Assembly (NCBI GenBank): GCA_027622115.1 | Contig: JAQBZS010000002.1 | Coordinates: 1-32,687, forward strand | Origin: Planctomycetota bacterium | GTDB lineage: Bacteria > Planctomycetota > Planctomycetia > Planctomycetales > Planctomycetaceae | Direction: 5' to 3' | Length of the DNA: 32,687 nucleotides | Shown here: positions 9,302 to 17,968 of the stretch, in pieces | How the letters are laid out: the number at the start of each line of letters is the position of its first letter | How positions within the stretch are numbered: the stretch's first letter is position 1 | The notes under the pieces: model-generated | What the model was told of the DNA's origin: nothing | Database searches by the model: none | What the model saw: the letters and a program-made list of their open reading frames with translations, nothing else | Program-made: the position numbers and the translations under genes

Positions 9302-12133
9302 ATGAATCGATTGTTCGTCGTGTCGCTGATGGTCTGCATCCCACAAGACGCACTTGCGGGGCAGCCGTTTGACATCGTGCTCAAGCATGGCCGTGTCGTC
9401 GACGGCACCGGTGCTCCGTGGTACGTCGCCGACATCGGCATTCGGGACGGCAAAATCGCGAGAATCGGCCGCATTGACAGCAAAGCGGGCACAACCAGCA
9501 TTGATGCCACCGGGCTGGTCGTCGCACCGGGATTCATCGACATGATGGGCCAGACCGCCGCCCCGTTGCTGCGAGATCCCAACGCCGCGTTCAACCTGCT
9601 GACTCAGGGCATCACCACGATCAACGCGGGCGAAGGCCATTCACCAGCACCGCTCAGCGACGCGGAAGCGAAGTCCGAAGGCTGGGCGTCGATGGCCGAA
9701 TACTTCCAACTGCTGGACTCGAAGGGACTACCCGTCAACGTGGTGCAAACCGTGGGGCACACGCAGGTGCGGCGCATGGTGCTGGGCGAGATCGATCGAC
9801 GCCCCACGAAGGACGAATTGATCCGCATGCAGGCGTACGTTCGCGAAGCCATGGAAGCGGGTGCCACCGGAGTTTCGACGGCGTTGATCTATCCACCGGC
9901 CGTGTACGCTTCGACGGACGAAATCGCCGCGTTGTGTCGAGTCGCGGGCGAGTACGGTGGTCGGTACTACACCCACATGCGGAATGAAGGCGACCAGTTG
10001 CTCGAAGCCATCGACGAAGCACTGCAAATCGGCGACGAAGCTCGGACTCCGGTACACATCTTCCATCTCAAGGCGGCCGGTCGAGCGAACTGGCCGAAGA
10101 TGGATCAGGCCGTGGCGAAGATTCGCGCGGCTCGCGCTCGCGGGCAACAGGTTACGGCCGACATCTATCCCTACGTCAACAACGGACTCGGCATTTCCGC
10201 AATGGTGCATCCCAGACATTTCGCCAAGGGTCAGGGGGCTTTGCGACGGCAGCTCGGTGACGCGAAGTTGCGAAAACAAATTCGTGACGAAATTCAAAAT
10301 GAACGCGGGTGGGAGAATTGGTTTCGCCACGTCGGGTTTGATTGGGACAAGGTGATCGTCGGCTCGACTCCGCACAAACGTTACGAAAAACTGACGGGCC
10401 AGAGTCTGGCCAACATCGCCCAGGCTTCGAAAGAAGACCCGTGGGACACGTTCTTCAATCTGCTGGAAAGCGGCGCGTTCGTGCAGCCGCAGAGCATGAC
10501 TGAAGCCAACAAGATGCGCTTAATGCGAGAACCGTTTGTGTCGTTCTGCACGGATGTCGGTCCAGACGGCGGGTCGAGAATCGTGTCTCATCCGCGAGGC
10601 TACGGTGCGTTTCCGCGTCTGATTGGCCACTACGTCCACGACCTCGGCGTGATCTCGTTGGAACAAGCGGTGTCTCGCGCGAGCGCCGCGGCAGCGAACG
10701 CCGTGATGGCACATGACCGAGGCCGCGTGGCGGTCGGCTTGGCGGCCGATCTGATCGTGTTCGATTACGAATCCTTCATCGATCGCGCGACATTCGCGGA
10801 ACCCACGAAGCCGGCCCAGGGCATGCGATACGTGGTCGTCAATGGGGAATTGGTGTTCGACGGCAAATTCACCGGCAAGCGGCCCGGTCGAGTCCTTCGC
10901 GGCCCAGGATTTCGTGACGAGCACGCGCCGTGGAACGTCAAGTCCGGCAAGATCGCCCCGGAATTGGCGGTGTTTGACAACATGATGACGCAACTGATGC
11001 GCGAACATCGCATTCCCGGCGCGGCATTGGCCGTGACGGATCACGGTCGATTGGTGGTGGCTCGCGGATACGGTTACGCGGACGTCGCCGCCAAACAGCC
11101 GACGACTCCGCAAAGCCTGTTTCGCATCGCGAGTCTTTCCAAGCCGATCACGTCGGCGGCGATCATGAAGCTGGTCGAGCAGAAGAAGTTGAAACTCGAC
11201 GACCGCGTGTTCGACATCTTGAAGTATGAACCACAGCTGGAAGGCGACGCCAAGGTTGATCCTCGACAGGCGGCGATCACGATTCGGCACCTGTTGCAGC
11301 ATCGCGGCGGTTGGGATCGAGCGAAATCGTTTGACGCCATGTTCAGGTCGGTGCAATTTGCGAAGAGCCTGAATGTGCCGCCACCCGCCAAGCCGGAGCA
11401 TGTGATTCGCAACATGCTGGGTTTGCCGTTGGACTTCGATCCCGGCGAACGATACGCCTATTCAAACTACGGCTATTGCCTGCTGGGGCGCGTCATCGAG
11501 GTGAAGTCGGGACTGTCGTACGAACGCTTCGTCAAGCAGGAAGTGCTCGCGCCGCTGGGGATCAAGGCCATGCGAATCGGTGGGACGCGTTTAGCGGATC
11601 GCCATCATCCGCAGGAGGTGCGGTATTACGACGCCGGTCGAGGCCCGTCGGTCTTTGCCGCAGACTTGGACGAGACCGTCGCGGCACCCTACGGAGCGTG
11701 GTATGTCGAGGCGATGGATTCGCACGGCGGCTGGCTGGCGTCGGCCGAAGATCTCGCTCGTTTCGCGTGCGCCTTCGAGCCCGGCAAGACCGAGATCCTG
11801 TCGGAAGCCGCCGTCAAGGAAACGCACCAGCGACCGCCGGGCCTCGCTGGACATGACAAGGACGGCAAACCAACGGACACGTTTTATTCGCTGGGTTGGA
11901 TGAATCGGGTGCTCAAAAATGGCAAAGTCAACCATTGGCACACGGGCTCACTGCCGGGCACGGCGACAGTCCTGATCCGCCGACACGATCACCGCAACAT
12001 GATCGTCCTATTCAACACTCGGGAAAGCCCCACGGGTGGGCACATGGGTCGCGTGGTCGACCCCCAATTGCACAAAGCTTTGGAATCCGTCCCCGTCTGG
12101 CCAACGAAGACCGATCTGTTTCAGAGGGAGTAG
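9302..12133 (+). CDS. Secreted D-aminoacylase-like amidohydrolase fused to a serine beta-lactamase-like domain
   Basis: A 943-residue protein. The ATG at 9302 has AAAGG upstream and gives a signal peptide with likely cleavage after DALAG. Residues 25-560 are amidohydrolase family 3, D-aminoacylase-like: VVDGTGAPWYVADIGI, then APGFID, THMRNEG and HLKAAG with probable metal-ligand histidines, and CTDVGPDGG...HPRGYG near the end of the barrel. The HxH pair usually found right after GFID is replaced by MMGQT, so metal binding may be altered. From about residue 580 a class C beta-lactamase/DD-peptidase-like domain begins, with SLSK (SxxK nucleophile), YSN (YxN) and HTG (KTG equivalent). The protein likely acts on amide bonds of peptides or acylated amino acids outside the cytoplasm. 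The true substrate is unknown. It ends 50 bases before the convergent DUF4058 gene. Confidence 0.88.
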   Translation: MNRLFVVSLMVCIPQDALAGQPFDIVLKHGRVVDGTGAPWYVADIGIRDGKIARIGRIDSKAGTTSIDATGLVVAPGFIDMMGQTAAPLLRDPNAAFNLLTQGITTINAGEGHSPAPLSDAEAKSEGWASMAEYFQLLDSKGLPVNVVQTVGHTQVRRMVLGEIDRRPTKDELIRMQAYVREAMEAGATGVSTALIYPPAVYASTDEIAALCRVAGEYGGRYYTHMRNEGDQLLEAIDEALQIGDEARTPVHIFHLKAAGRANWPKMDQAVAKIRAARARGQQVTADIYPYVNNGLGISAMVHPRHFAKGQGALRRQLGDAKLRKQIRDEIQNERGWENWFRHVGFDWDKVIVGSTPHKRYEKLTGQSLANIAQASKEDPWDTFFNLLESGAFVQPQSMTEANKMRLMREPFVSFCTDVGPDGGSRIVSHPRGYGAFPRLIGHYVHDLGVISLEQAVSRASAAAANAVMAHDRGRVAVGLAADLIVFDYESFIDRATFAEPTKPAQGMRYVVVNGELVFDGKFTGKRPGRVLRGPGFRDEHAPWNVKSGKIAPELAVFDNMMTQLMREHRIPGAALAVTDHGRLVVARGYGYADVAAKQPTTPQSLFRIASLSKPITSAAIMKLVEQKKLKLDDRVFDILKYEPQLEGDAKVDPRQAAITIRHLLQHRGGWDRAKSFDAMFRSVQFAKSLNVPPPAKPEHVIRNMLGLPLDFDPGERYAYSNYGYCLLGRVIEVKSGLSYERFVKQEVLAPLGIKAMRIGGTRLADRHHPQEVRYYDAGRGPSVFAADLDETVAAPYGAWYVEAMDSHGGWLASAEDLARFACAFEPGKTEILSEAAVKETHQRPPGLAGHDKDGKPTDTFYSLGWMNRVLKNGKVNHWHTGSLPGTATVLIRRHDHRNMIVLFNTRESPTGGHMGRVVDPQLHKALESVPVWPTKTDLFQRE

Positions 12134-12182
12134 GCATAGGTCGTTCGCTGACTTGCGCGAGCCCAAAGCCACGACGCGCATG

Positions 12183-13010
12183 TCAGGCCGAGGCTGATCT
12201 TGCCAGCCGATCTTGCAGCCACGCGGTGTCTTCATTCGATAACGCTGGATGGCACGCGTCTCGGTAATCGATGTCCTGGTCGTAGCGGGAACGCTGGTAG
12301 ATCGCTTCGATCAGCGGTTGCAACGCCAGCGAAATGTCGGCATCAGGAGCTGCCAGCGGGATCGGGATTTCAGGCAGCGGATGGGAGTAGTGAGCCGGCC
12401 AGACGTCGCACAGTGGCGACAACTCGCGCCGCGCCACCAACAGGCGATACGGGCTGTCCGGCCAATCGTCTTCCATCGGCATGGTTTGGCCGCCCCGTAG
12501 CAAGTCGATTTCCACGAAATTTGCCAGACAACCTTCTAGGTGCGCTTCGCGTTTCCGAACGTACTTCACCCAACCGGGCTGTGGATGGCGTTTGTTGGCG
12601 GGTGACAGGACTTCGATCGTGGTCACCAATCGCCGTTCGGGACGCACTTCGTGGATCTCGACGAACACCTCACGAAACTCGACGGAAATCAGCGCCCGCA
12701 TTTGTACGGGCGTGTTCTCAACACCGGCCTTCGTCTTCGGCGGATCGAGCACGGCGGTCGCGGCTGTGGGGTCGGGCGCTTGAATTCTGGCGGACGTAAT
12801 TGCGACATCGGTCTGGGTTCTTCTTTTCTCGGGAACGTCGTCGGAACGCGTGAGCACAATATAGGCCCGCTCGCCCAAACGCGCGACGTAGCGATCAGGA
12901 AGCGCTCGTGCGAGCGTGCCTTCGACTTCTCCAATCAGCTTTTGGTGGAAGTCTTCCCACAGTCCACAGGATTCGATGTAGGGATCCATTCCGGGAAATG
13001 GTGATGGCAT
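12183..13010 (-). CDS. DUF4058 family protein
   Basis: A 275-residue cytoplasmic protein with the family's hallmark start, MPSPFPGMDPYIE, followed by WEDFHQKLI and a pattern of alternating strands. The central part (VEIHEVRPERRLVTTIEVLSPANK) resembles the core of restriction-endonuclease-like folds in this family, with Glu and Lys residues that could sit in an active site, but no activity is established. DUF4058 is common in planctomycetes and cyanobacteria, often as several paralogues. The ATG at 13010 is preceded by AGGA about 7 bases upstream on the minus strand. It converges with the amidohydrolase fusion and stands alone, so context gives no hint of function. Confidence 0.9.
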   Translation of the reverse strand: MPSPFPGMDPYIESCGLWEDFHQKLIGEVEGTLARALPDRYVARLGERAYIVLTRSDDVPEKRRTQTDVAITSARIQAPDPTAATAVLDPPKTKAGVENTPVQMRALISVEFREVFVEIHEVRPERRLVTTIEVLSPANKRHPQPGWVKYVRKREAHLEGCLANFVEIDLLRGGQTMPMEDDWPDSPYRLLVARRELSPLCDVWPAHYSHPLPEIPIPLAAPDADISLALQPLIEAIYQRSRYDQDIDYRDACHPALSNEDTAWLQDRLARSASA

Positions 13011-13653
13011 GTGACGTCCTCCGAATCAGTGGCATGTGCCATGGCTGCGTTGTCCAGCCACAGTCACTGGTTTTCAAGGGAGCTGAATTCCAACGGTTCA
13101 TTGTAACACGCCCGTCGAACTGAGCGCTTGCGTGACGCGGATCTCCGTATGAGTCGGATGCAACGTGGATCGGCTCGGCAAACCGGGATTCTCGCGTTCA
13201 CTCGTTCGACGATTGAAGTTCAATTCACGCGGCAACTGCTCGACAATCTGTCGTCGGCCGTTCACGTCAATGCAGAAGGTAGGTCGGCCTGAAGTCTGGC
13301 GACTCCAGCTACGGGTGTGTCCTGCGTAGCCGGAGTCGCCAGACTTCGGGGCGTGTTCCAGGCTACTGATCGGCCTACTGATCGATTCGCCGCAAGGCCG
13401 CGTGTTCTGATACCCCGCGCGCGAATTGACGCGGAATCTGCGGAGTCTGGGGCGAAGAATGGGAAGATGCGCCGCAGCACACCACGGAAATCAAAACTCT
13501 GGTAGGGGACTTGAAAATCGCTCGTCGGCACCGGTCGATAGAACCTTCGCTTTCGGACGAATCCGACCCACGTGAATAGGTCCGCGCGCTACGACCACTT
13601 GTCGGCGATTTCCATCAGCGCGCCATGTTTCTTGACGCGATTTCGAGTTCCCT
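13011..13653. other. Intergenic region with a planctomycete-type hairpin repeat, no gene
   Basis: This 643-base stretch lies between the divergent starts of the DUF4058 gene and the pentaheme cytochrome gene. It holds the strong inverted repeat at 13289-13349 and a small direct repeat of CTACTGATCG (near 13364 and 13376). Short frames on both strands have no recognisable protein character. The promoters of the two flanking genes must lie here, but I could not pick convincing boxes. Confidence 0.5.
13289..13349. repeat. Near-perfect inverted repeat (25-base arms, 11-base loop)
   Basis: The left arm (13289-13313) and right arm (13325-13349) pair over 25 bases with one G.T wobble and one A.C mismatch, around an 11-base loop. 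The core is GAAGTCTGGCGACTCC and its complement. I recall this core as a dispersed intergenic repeat in planctomycete genomes. It could form a stable RNA or DNA hairpin, but no T run follows either arm and no transcript is known to end here. It is best called a REP-like repeat rather than a terminator. Confidence 0.85.
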
Positions 13654-15546
13654 ATGTCACTGATGATGCCGCGACCTCAAGGCCTAAGCCTCGCCGGTTT
13701 TTTTGTGTGTGGTTTGGCCGTGATGGGTCTGTCCCAGGAGCCGACTTCACAACCGCCTCAATCTCCGGTGAAGTCAAGCCCCGCTGCTCCGCCACAGCCG
13801 GCCGAGAAAGCGGTTTCCGTCGTGGAGCAGGCGGTCGACCAAGCGCACGCGACGTGTTTCGAGAATGACCCGTTTCCGTCCGCCAAGAAGTGTGCGATTT
13901 GTCATCCGCAGCATTTCCGAGAATGGTCGGTCTCGCCGCACTCGTATGCCCAGTTGAGCCCCGTGTTCAACGCCATGTCCAACAAGCTCATCAAGCTCAC
14001 GAACGGCACGCTGGGAGACTTTTGCATTCGCTGCCACACGCCTGTCGGCATGGCGCTCGACGAACCGATCAACATGAGCAATCTGGATCGACATCCCACG
14101 TCGCGTGAAGGCGTGACGTGCGTGGTGTGCCATCGCATCAACCAGGCCTGGGGCAAGGGTGCGGGTCGGCTGGCGCTCGTGGCGGGTGGAGTCAATCAGA
14201 TCGTCTATGGACCGATCGGCAGCCGAGTTCTCAATGACGTGATCGCGAAACCCGATGAGTACGGCGTGCTGGTCGGCAACCTCGACAGTCGTGTCAGAGC
14301 GCGGGAAGTCCACGCCAACTCGCAGCGGTTCTTTCATTTGACGACGTCCGCGTCATGCGGGGCGTGCCATGACGTTTTCGCTCCGAATGGATTTCGACTG
14401 GAAGACGCGTTCAGCGAATTCAAGGTGTCGCCGTCGGCTCGCGAATGTGGGCACAACTGCCAGGATTGCCACATGGGTGCCCAACCCGGACAAGCCAAAG
14501 GTTTCACGTTCGGCCCGGCAGCCGTCGTCGGCGGAAAGAAAACCGAATCTCGTAAGCACACGAATCACATGATGCCGGGGCCGGACTACTCGATCATTCA
14601 CCGCGGACTCTATCCACATCACCCGACCGCCATTCGCGAAGAGTCGCACGGCAACAACACGGGCGCGGCCGAATCGGACGGGCTGGCCACGATGCGCGAG
14701 TGGTTGATGTTCGATGATGCCGCCGGGTGGGGCACGGTCGAATTCGAGAAACGAGAGCACGACAACTCGCAGTTTTCTCCACCGTGGGACGATCCCAAAA
14801 TGCGTCGCAAGGCGCGGCTGATTCTTGACGAGCAGAATCAGTTGCTCGCGGAATACACCGGGGCTCGGCTGCAAGTCATGCAGGCGGGATTCGGATTGGG
14901 CGAGATCACCGTGGATCGTGCCGATGCGCGCGAACTGAAGTTCTCGATCCCGGTGTCGAACATCACGACGGGGCACGGAGTCCCGACAGGGTTTGACGCC
15001 GAACGTGTGGTCTTCTTGCGAACAATGGTGTGGGACGGCAACGGTCGACTGGTGTTTCAGTCCGGTGATCTCGATCCCAACGGCGACCTGCGCGACAACC
15101 ATTCCAGGTTTGTGCATAGCGGCAAGATACCGCTCGACCGGCAGTTGTTTTCGCTGCAATCCCGCTTCGTGACGCGAAACGTGCGCGGCGGCGAACGGGA
15201 ACAGATTCTGAATATTCCCTTCTCGCTGGACCCTTTGCCGTACTTCCGACCCGCCACTCGACCATTCACCGTGTTGGGTCGACCAGTGGGTGCGAGAAAG
15301 CATAAACAGAATCTTGAAGTCGGTGGGTGTCGCATCGCGAGGTATCGATTGAGCGGGCCACAACTGACCTGCGGCCCGTACACGGTACGAGCACAACTGA
15401 TTCAAGGCATGGTGCCGGTGAATCTCGTGCATGAGATTTCGGACGTCGGCTTCGACTACGGGCTCAGTGCCAAATGCGTCGCGGATTCGATCGTGGACGG
15501 CCACATGGTGCTACGTGAAATCGTGCGGCGGATCGATGTGAAGTGA
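13654..15546 (+). CDS. Pentaheme cytochrome c, exported (cytochrome c554-like)
   Basis: A 630-residue protein with an N-terminal hydrophobic export segment (residues 8-27), then a Pro/Ser/Gln-rich linker. Five CxxCH haem-binding motifs occur in the first half: CAICH (80), CIRCH (124), CVVCH (156), CGACH (235) and CQDCH (269). The first is in the setting CAICHPQHFREWSVSPH, typical of cytochrome c554/MULTIHEME families. The second half (about 400-630) has no haem motif and looks like a beta-sandwich (TGHGVPTGFDAERVVFLR). The protein should carry electrons in the periplasm or at the cell surface, and a link to nitrogen or metal redox chemistry is possible but not shown. ATG at 13654 is used; in-frame ATGs at 13663 and 13666 are alternatives. 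The beta-barrel gene follows after about 200 bases in the same direction. Confidence 0.9.
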   Translation: MSLMMPRPQGLSLAGFFVCGLAVMGLSQEPTSQPPQSPVKSSPAAPPQPAEKAVSVVEQAVDQAHATCFENDPFPSAKKCAICHPQHFREWSVSPHSYAQLSPVFNAMSNKLIKLTNGTLGDFCIRCHTPVGMALDEPINMSNLDRHPTSREGVTCVVCHRINQAWGKGAGRLALVAGGVNQIVYGPIGSRVLNDVIAKPDEYGVLVGNLDSRVRAREVHANSQRFFHLTTSASCGACHDVFAPNGFRLEDAFSEFKVSPSARECGHNCQDCHMGAQPGQAKGFTFGPAAVVGGKKTESRKHTNHMMPGPDYSIIHRGLYPHHPTAIREESHGNNTGAAESDGLATMREWLMFDDAAGWGTVEFEKREHDNSQFSPPWDDPKMRRKARLILDEQNQLLAEYTGARLQVMQAGFGLGEITVDRADARELKFSIPVSNITTGHGVPTGFDAERVVFLRTMVWDGNGRLVFQSGDLDPNGDLRDNHSRFVHSGKIPLDRQLFSLQSRFVTRNVRGGEREQILNIPFSLDPLPYFRPATRPFTVLGRPVGARKHKQNLEVGGCRIARYRLSGPQLTCGPYTVRAQLIQGMVPVNLVHEISDVGFDYGLSAKCVADSIVDGHMVLREIVRRIDVK

Positions 15547-15601
15547 AGGGATGAATGGTGAAGGGGACCTTGATCGCGGTTTCGCCCAGTCTGCCCAATC
15601 A

Positions 15602-15666
15602 CATACGTCCCATTTGTCCCATAAGTCGCATTACTCATTGGACTGATGGGACGGATGGGACTGATG
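15602..15666. repeat. Imperfect inverted repeat after the cytochrome gene
   Basis: The left arm (15602-15624) consists of repeated GTCCCAT units, and the right arm (15644-15666) of repeated ATGGGAC units. The arms pair over 23 bases with several mismatches around a 19-base loop. Position 56 bases after the cytochrome stop would suit a transcript end or an RNA-stability hairpin, but there is no T run. Runs of TCCCAT-like units are common in planctomycete intergenic DNA, so it may only be a dispersed repeat. Confidence 0.55.
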
Positions 15667-15752
15667 TTGATCGAATGGTGGGCCAATTGGTGATCAAGAC
15701 CTGTAGAGGCTCCAGCAAGTAGTCAACCTGTTTTCGCGATTGAGACTTTGCA

Positions 15753-17396
15753 GTGAAAAATCGATTCAACAGCCGATTGGTCATCGCGGCGACGGTAACG
15801 TCACTGATTGCACTCGGTGCCGGAGCACAAGACCCAATTCCCGATGGCTTCAAATCCGTCGCATGCAGCGATGCAGTGCCGTCGGTCGCTCCGGAACAGG
15901 CTTCGCCGCTGATCAATCCCTACGCCGAACGCGTGGAATATCAGCATGACTTGCCGCACGATGAAGAATCGCCCGCTTGGACGCTGACTGAAGCCTTCAT
16001 CGATGCCCTCACGGCTCCGATGCATCCCTTCGCGCATCTGGTCAGCGACGCGTTGAACGAGCAACACTTCGAACCATCGATTCATTTGAATCCGAACGGG
16101 ATCGGCTTGCAGCACATCCCACAACGACCGTCGTTGGTTTTCGAATGGAACGAAGGCTTCGTCGAACCGGGAAGACTCGGGCAAGGCATTGAATTACCGA
16201 CCGGTGCCGTTTGGCGACCGTCGCTATGGGTGTTTGGAACGTATCGCGGCGGCATAAGTTACTTCGACAACCACGCGGGTACGCGTTTCACCGAATGGGC
16301 GAACCGCTTGGACCTTTTCGGACAGCTCAACCTTTCCGGCACCGAGCGGCTGGTGGTCGGCATGCGACCGCTCGATCAAGAGAGCGGCGGGAGTCGACGC
16401 TTCACCGGCTATGACTTTCACGGCGGCGATTCGCTGGGCGGTGCCAACTCGGACGTGCAGTCGCTGTTCTTTGAAGGCGACTTCGGCGAGATCTTTCCAA
16501 ACTTCGATCCTTACGACGAACTCGCTTTGGATTACGGCTTTTCAGTCGGGCGGCAGATCATGTCGTTCCAACAGGGGTTGCTGATCAACGAGGACATGAT
16601 CGATGCCGTCACCGCGACCCGCAACACGCTGTACGGCGGCGGAAATCTCAACCTACGCATGACGGGCGTCTACGCCTGGAACAACATCAACCGCAACAAC
16701 AACGTCGATGATCCCAACGCCAAAATGGTGGGGCTCTTCACCGAAAGCGATTTCGCATCGAGTACCGTGAATGCCGACATTGCCTACGTGAATTCCGAAA
16801 CGAGTCTGGGCAGCCTCTTCGCAGTCGGTCTGAGTGCGATTCAACGGCTCAAGGGATTCCACAACGTCTACAACACGTCGCTGCATGTGCTGTCGTCATT
16901 CCCCACGGATGGCGAGACGACGGCATCCGGTCGAGGAACCTTGTTGTTCGCACAGACATCTTGGGCCCCGCACCACGCGAATGACTCGACGTATCTTGAG
17001 GACTTGGTGTACCTCAACGCGTTCTGGGCCATTGACCAATTCACGTCACCCGCGCGAGGCCCGTTGGCAGGTGGGCCGTTAGGGCAAACCGGAATCCTGT
17101 TTGCGGCACCGGGGCTGGGAAGATTCGGCGCTCCACTCAGCAACCAAGCCAGTGATGCCGCCGGAGCGAGTCTCGGCTATCAGATGTTTTTCGAACAAAG
17201 CCGCCAGCAACTGATCGTGGAATTCGGCGGTCGCAAGGACACCAACGACATCGGCGACGGAGCGATTGGAGCCGGCGTGCGATACCAAAGAGCCATTGGA
17301 CAACACTGGATCTTCATCTTGGATGGCTTCACAACCAAGCGTGAAGGTCGAGGCGTTTCGCCCGGAACGAGAATTGAGTTTCTGGCCAAGTTCTGA
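15753..17396 (+). CDS. Probable outer-membrane beta-barrel protein, function unknown
   Basis: A 547-residue protein starting at GTG 15753. Residues 1-25 form a signal peptide (SRLVIAATVTSLIALGAGAQ). The mature part has many short amphipathic strands rich in aromatic residues and Gly/Asn turns (WVFGTYRGGISYFDN; LNLRMTGVYAWNNINRN). It ends in RIEFLAKF: the last residue is Phe in an alternating pattern, the usual C-terminal signal of outer-membrane barrels. I do not recognise the family. It follows the pentaheme cytochrome on the same strand with a 206-base gap containing a repeat, so co-transcription is possible but not certain. A barrel beside a multihaem cytochrome invites comparison with porin-cytochrome modules, but I see no sequence resemblance to MtrB. 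The 3' end is convergent with the RRM gene. Confidence 0.75.
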   Translation: MKNRFNSRLVIAATVTSLIALGAGAQDPIPDGFKSVACSDAVPSVAPEQASPLINPYAERVEYQHDLPHDEESPAWTLTEAFIDALTAPMHPFAHLVSDALNEQHFEPSIHLNPNGIGLQHIPQRPSLVFEWNEGFVEPGRLGQGIELPTGAVWRPSLWVFGTYRGGISYFDNHAGTRFTEWANRLDLFGQLNLSGTERLVVGMRPLDQESGGSRRFTGYDFHGGDSLGGANSDVQSLFFEGDFGEIFPNFDPYDELALDYGFSVGRQIMSFQQGLLINEDMIDAVTATRNTLYGGGNLNLRMTGVYAWNNINRNNNVDDPNAKMVGLFTESDFASSTVNADIAYVNSETSLGSLFAVGLSAIQRLKGFHNVYNTSLHVLSSFPTDGETTASGRGTLLFAQTSWAPHHANDSTYLEDLVYLNAFWAIDQFTSPARGPLAGGPLGQTGILFAAPGLGRFGAPLSNQASDAAGASLGYQMFFEQSRQQLIVEFGGRKDTNDIGDGAIGAGVRYQRAIGQHWIFILDGFTTKREGRGVSPGTRIEFLAKF

Positions 17397-17434
17397 GCCG
17401 CTCGACCGTAGCTTTGAAAGTAGCAAACTCGTCC

Positions 17435-17683
17435 TCAGTGCCGAGGCTGGCGCGGGCGTGCTTCGTTGACCACGATTTGTCGCCCGTCCAGATCCGTCCC
17501 GTTGAGCGCCTCGATCGCAGCTTCCCCACCGTCAATCATTTCCACGAAGCCAAAGCCACGCGACCGTCCGGTCTCCCGATCCGTAACAACTTGAGCGCTG
17601 GTGACATTCCCGTGCGCTCCAAACACCTCTTTCAACGTGTCGTCCGTGGATGACCACGACAGGTTGCCGACGTAGAGATTCAT
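17435..17683 (-). CDS. Small RRM-domain RNA-binding protein
   Basis: An 82-residue protein made of one RNA recognition motif. RNP2 is LYVGNL (residues 3-8) and RNP1 is RGFGFVEM (about 43-50), with the aromatic residues that stack on RNA bases. The chosen ATG at 17683 (MNLYVGNLSW) places RNP2 at the very N-terminus as in the cyanobacterial and planctomycete Rbp-type proteins; an upstream frame from 17755 adds only unlikely residues. GAGGACGAGGG just upstream can serve as ribosome-binding sequence. The C-terminus is short and basic (ARPRQPRH), without the Gly-rich tail of some relatives. These proteins are thought to bind mRNA, often in cold or stress responses. It is convergent with the beta-barrel gene and has an inverted repeat 64-87 bases upstream. 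Confidence 0.93.
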   Translation of the reverse strand: MNLYVGNLSWSSTDDTLKEVFGAHGNVTSAQVVTDRETGRSRGFGFVEMIDGGEAAIEALNGTDLDGRQIVVNEARPRQPRH

Positions 17684-17746
17684 GCCCTCGTCCTCTGATC
17701 GATCTCCAGGAAACTCGCCAAGTTCGCGAATCCTCGCACGGCACGT

Positions 17747-17770
17747 ACATATCAACGGATCCAGATATGT
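17747..17770. promoter_or_regulatory. Inverted repeat upstream of the RRM gene, possible operator
   Basis: ACATATC (17747-17753) and GATATGT (17764-17770) are perfect 7-base complements around a 10-base centre containing GGATCC. The element lies 64-87 bases before the RRM start on the minus strand. A loose minus-strand promoter (TTGAAC, 17 bases, TATGTA) overlaps it. This layout fits a regulator site over a promoter, but it is a single short palindrome and could be chance. Confidence 0.35.
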
Positions 17771-17840
17771 TCAAGCGTGCCGAGACCTGCAAGTGGCTCA
17801 AGCTGAATTCCTCCGAAGTCTTGCGCCGTTGATTGCGGTT

Positions 17841-17968
17841 TTCGGAACAGCTGAATAGATCACGCGTCCGAAAGTCGGCGTTCGGCCAGCGTTGATGATC
17901 CGAGCCACGGCCTCGGACCTTCTTTTTCTGACGTTTCCGCAGCAGGTTGTGCAGACGCATCACGTTCA
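17841..17968 (-). pseudogene. Possible decayed coding fragment downstream of the GlmU-like gene
   Basis: A minus-strand frame reads as a basic peptide, including LLRKRQKKKVRGRG and then HQRWPNADF, ending near LFSC. The first part looks protein-like and resembles tails I associate with mobile-element-type proteins (HQRWPNAFF), but I cannot name the family with confidence. Past about 17840 the frame continues without such character. There is no room for a whole gene: it begins at the stop codon of the GlmU-like gene. It may be a relic of a larger gene or chance. Confidence 0.22.

Noticed and set aside
14353-15504. Minus-strand frame of 383 codons opposite the cytochrome gene
   Set aside because: Its complement contains conserved haem motifs and a coherent C-terminal domain. 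The minus frame has none.
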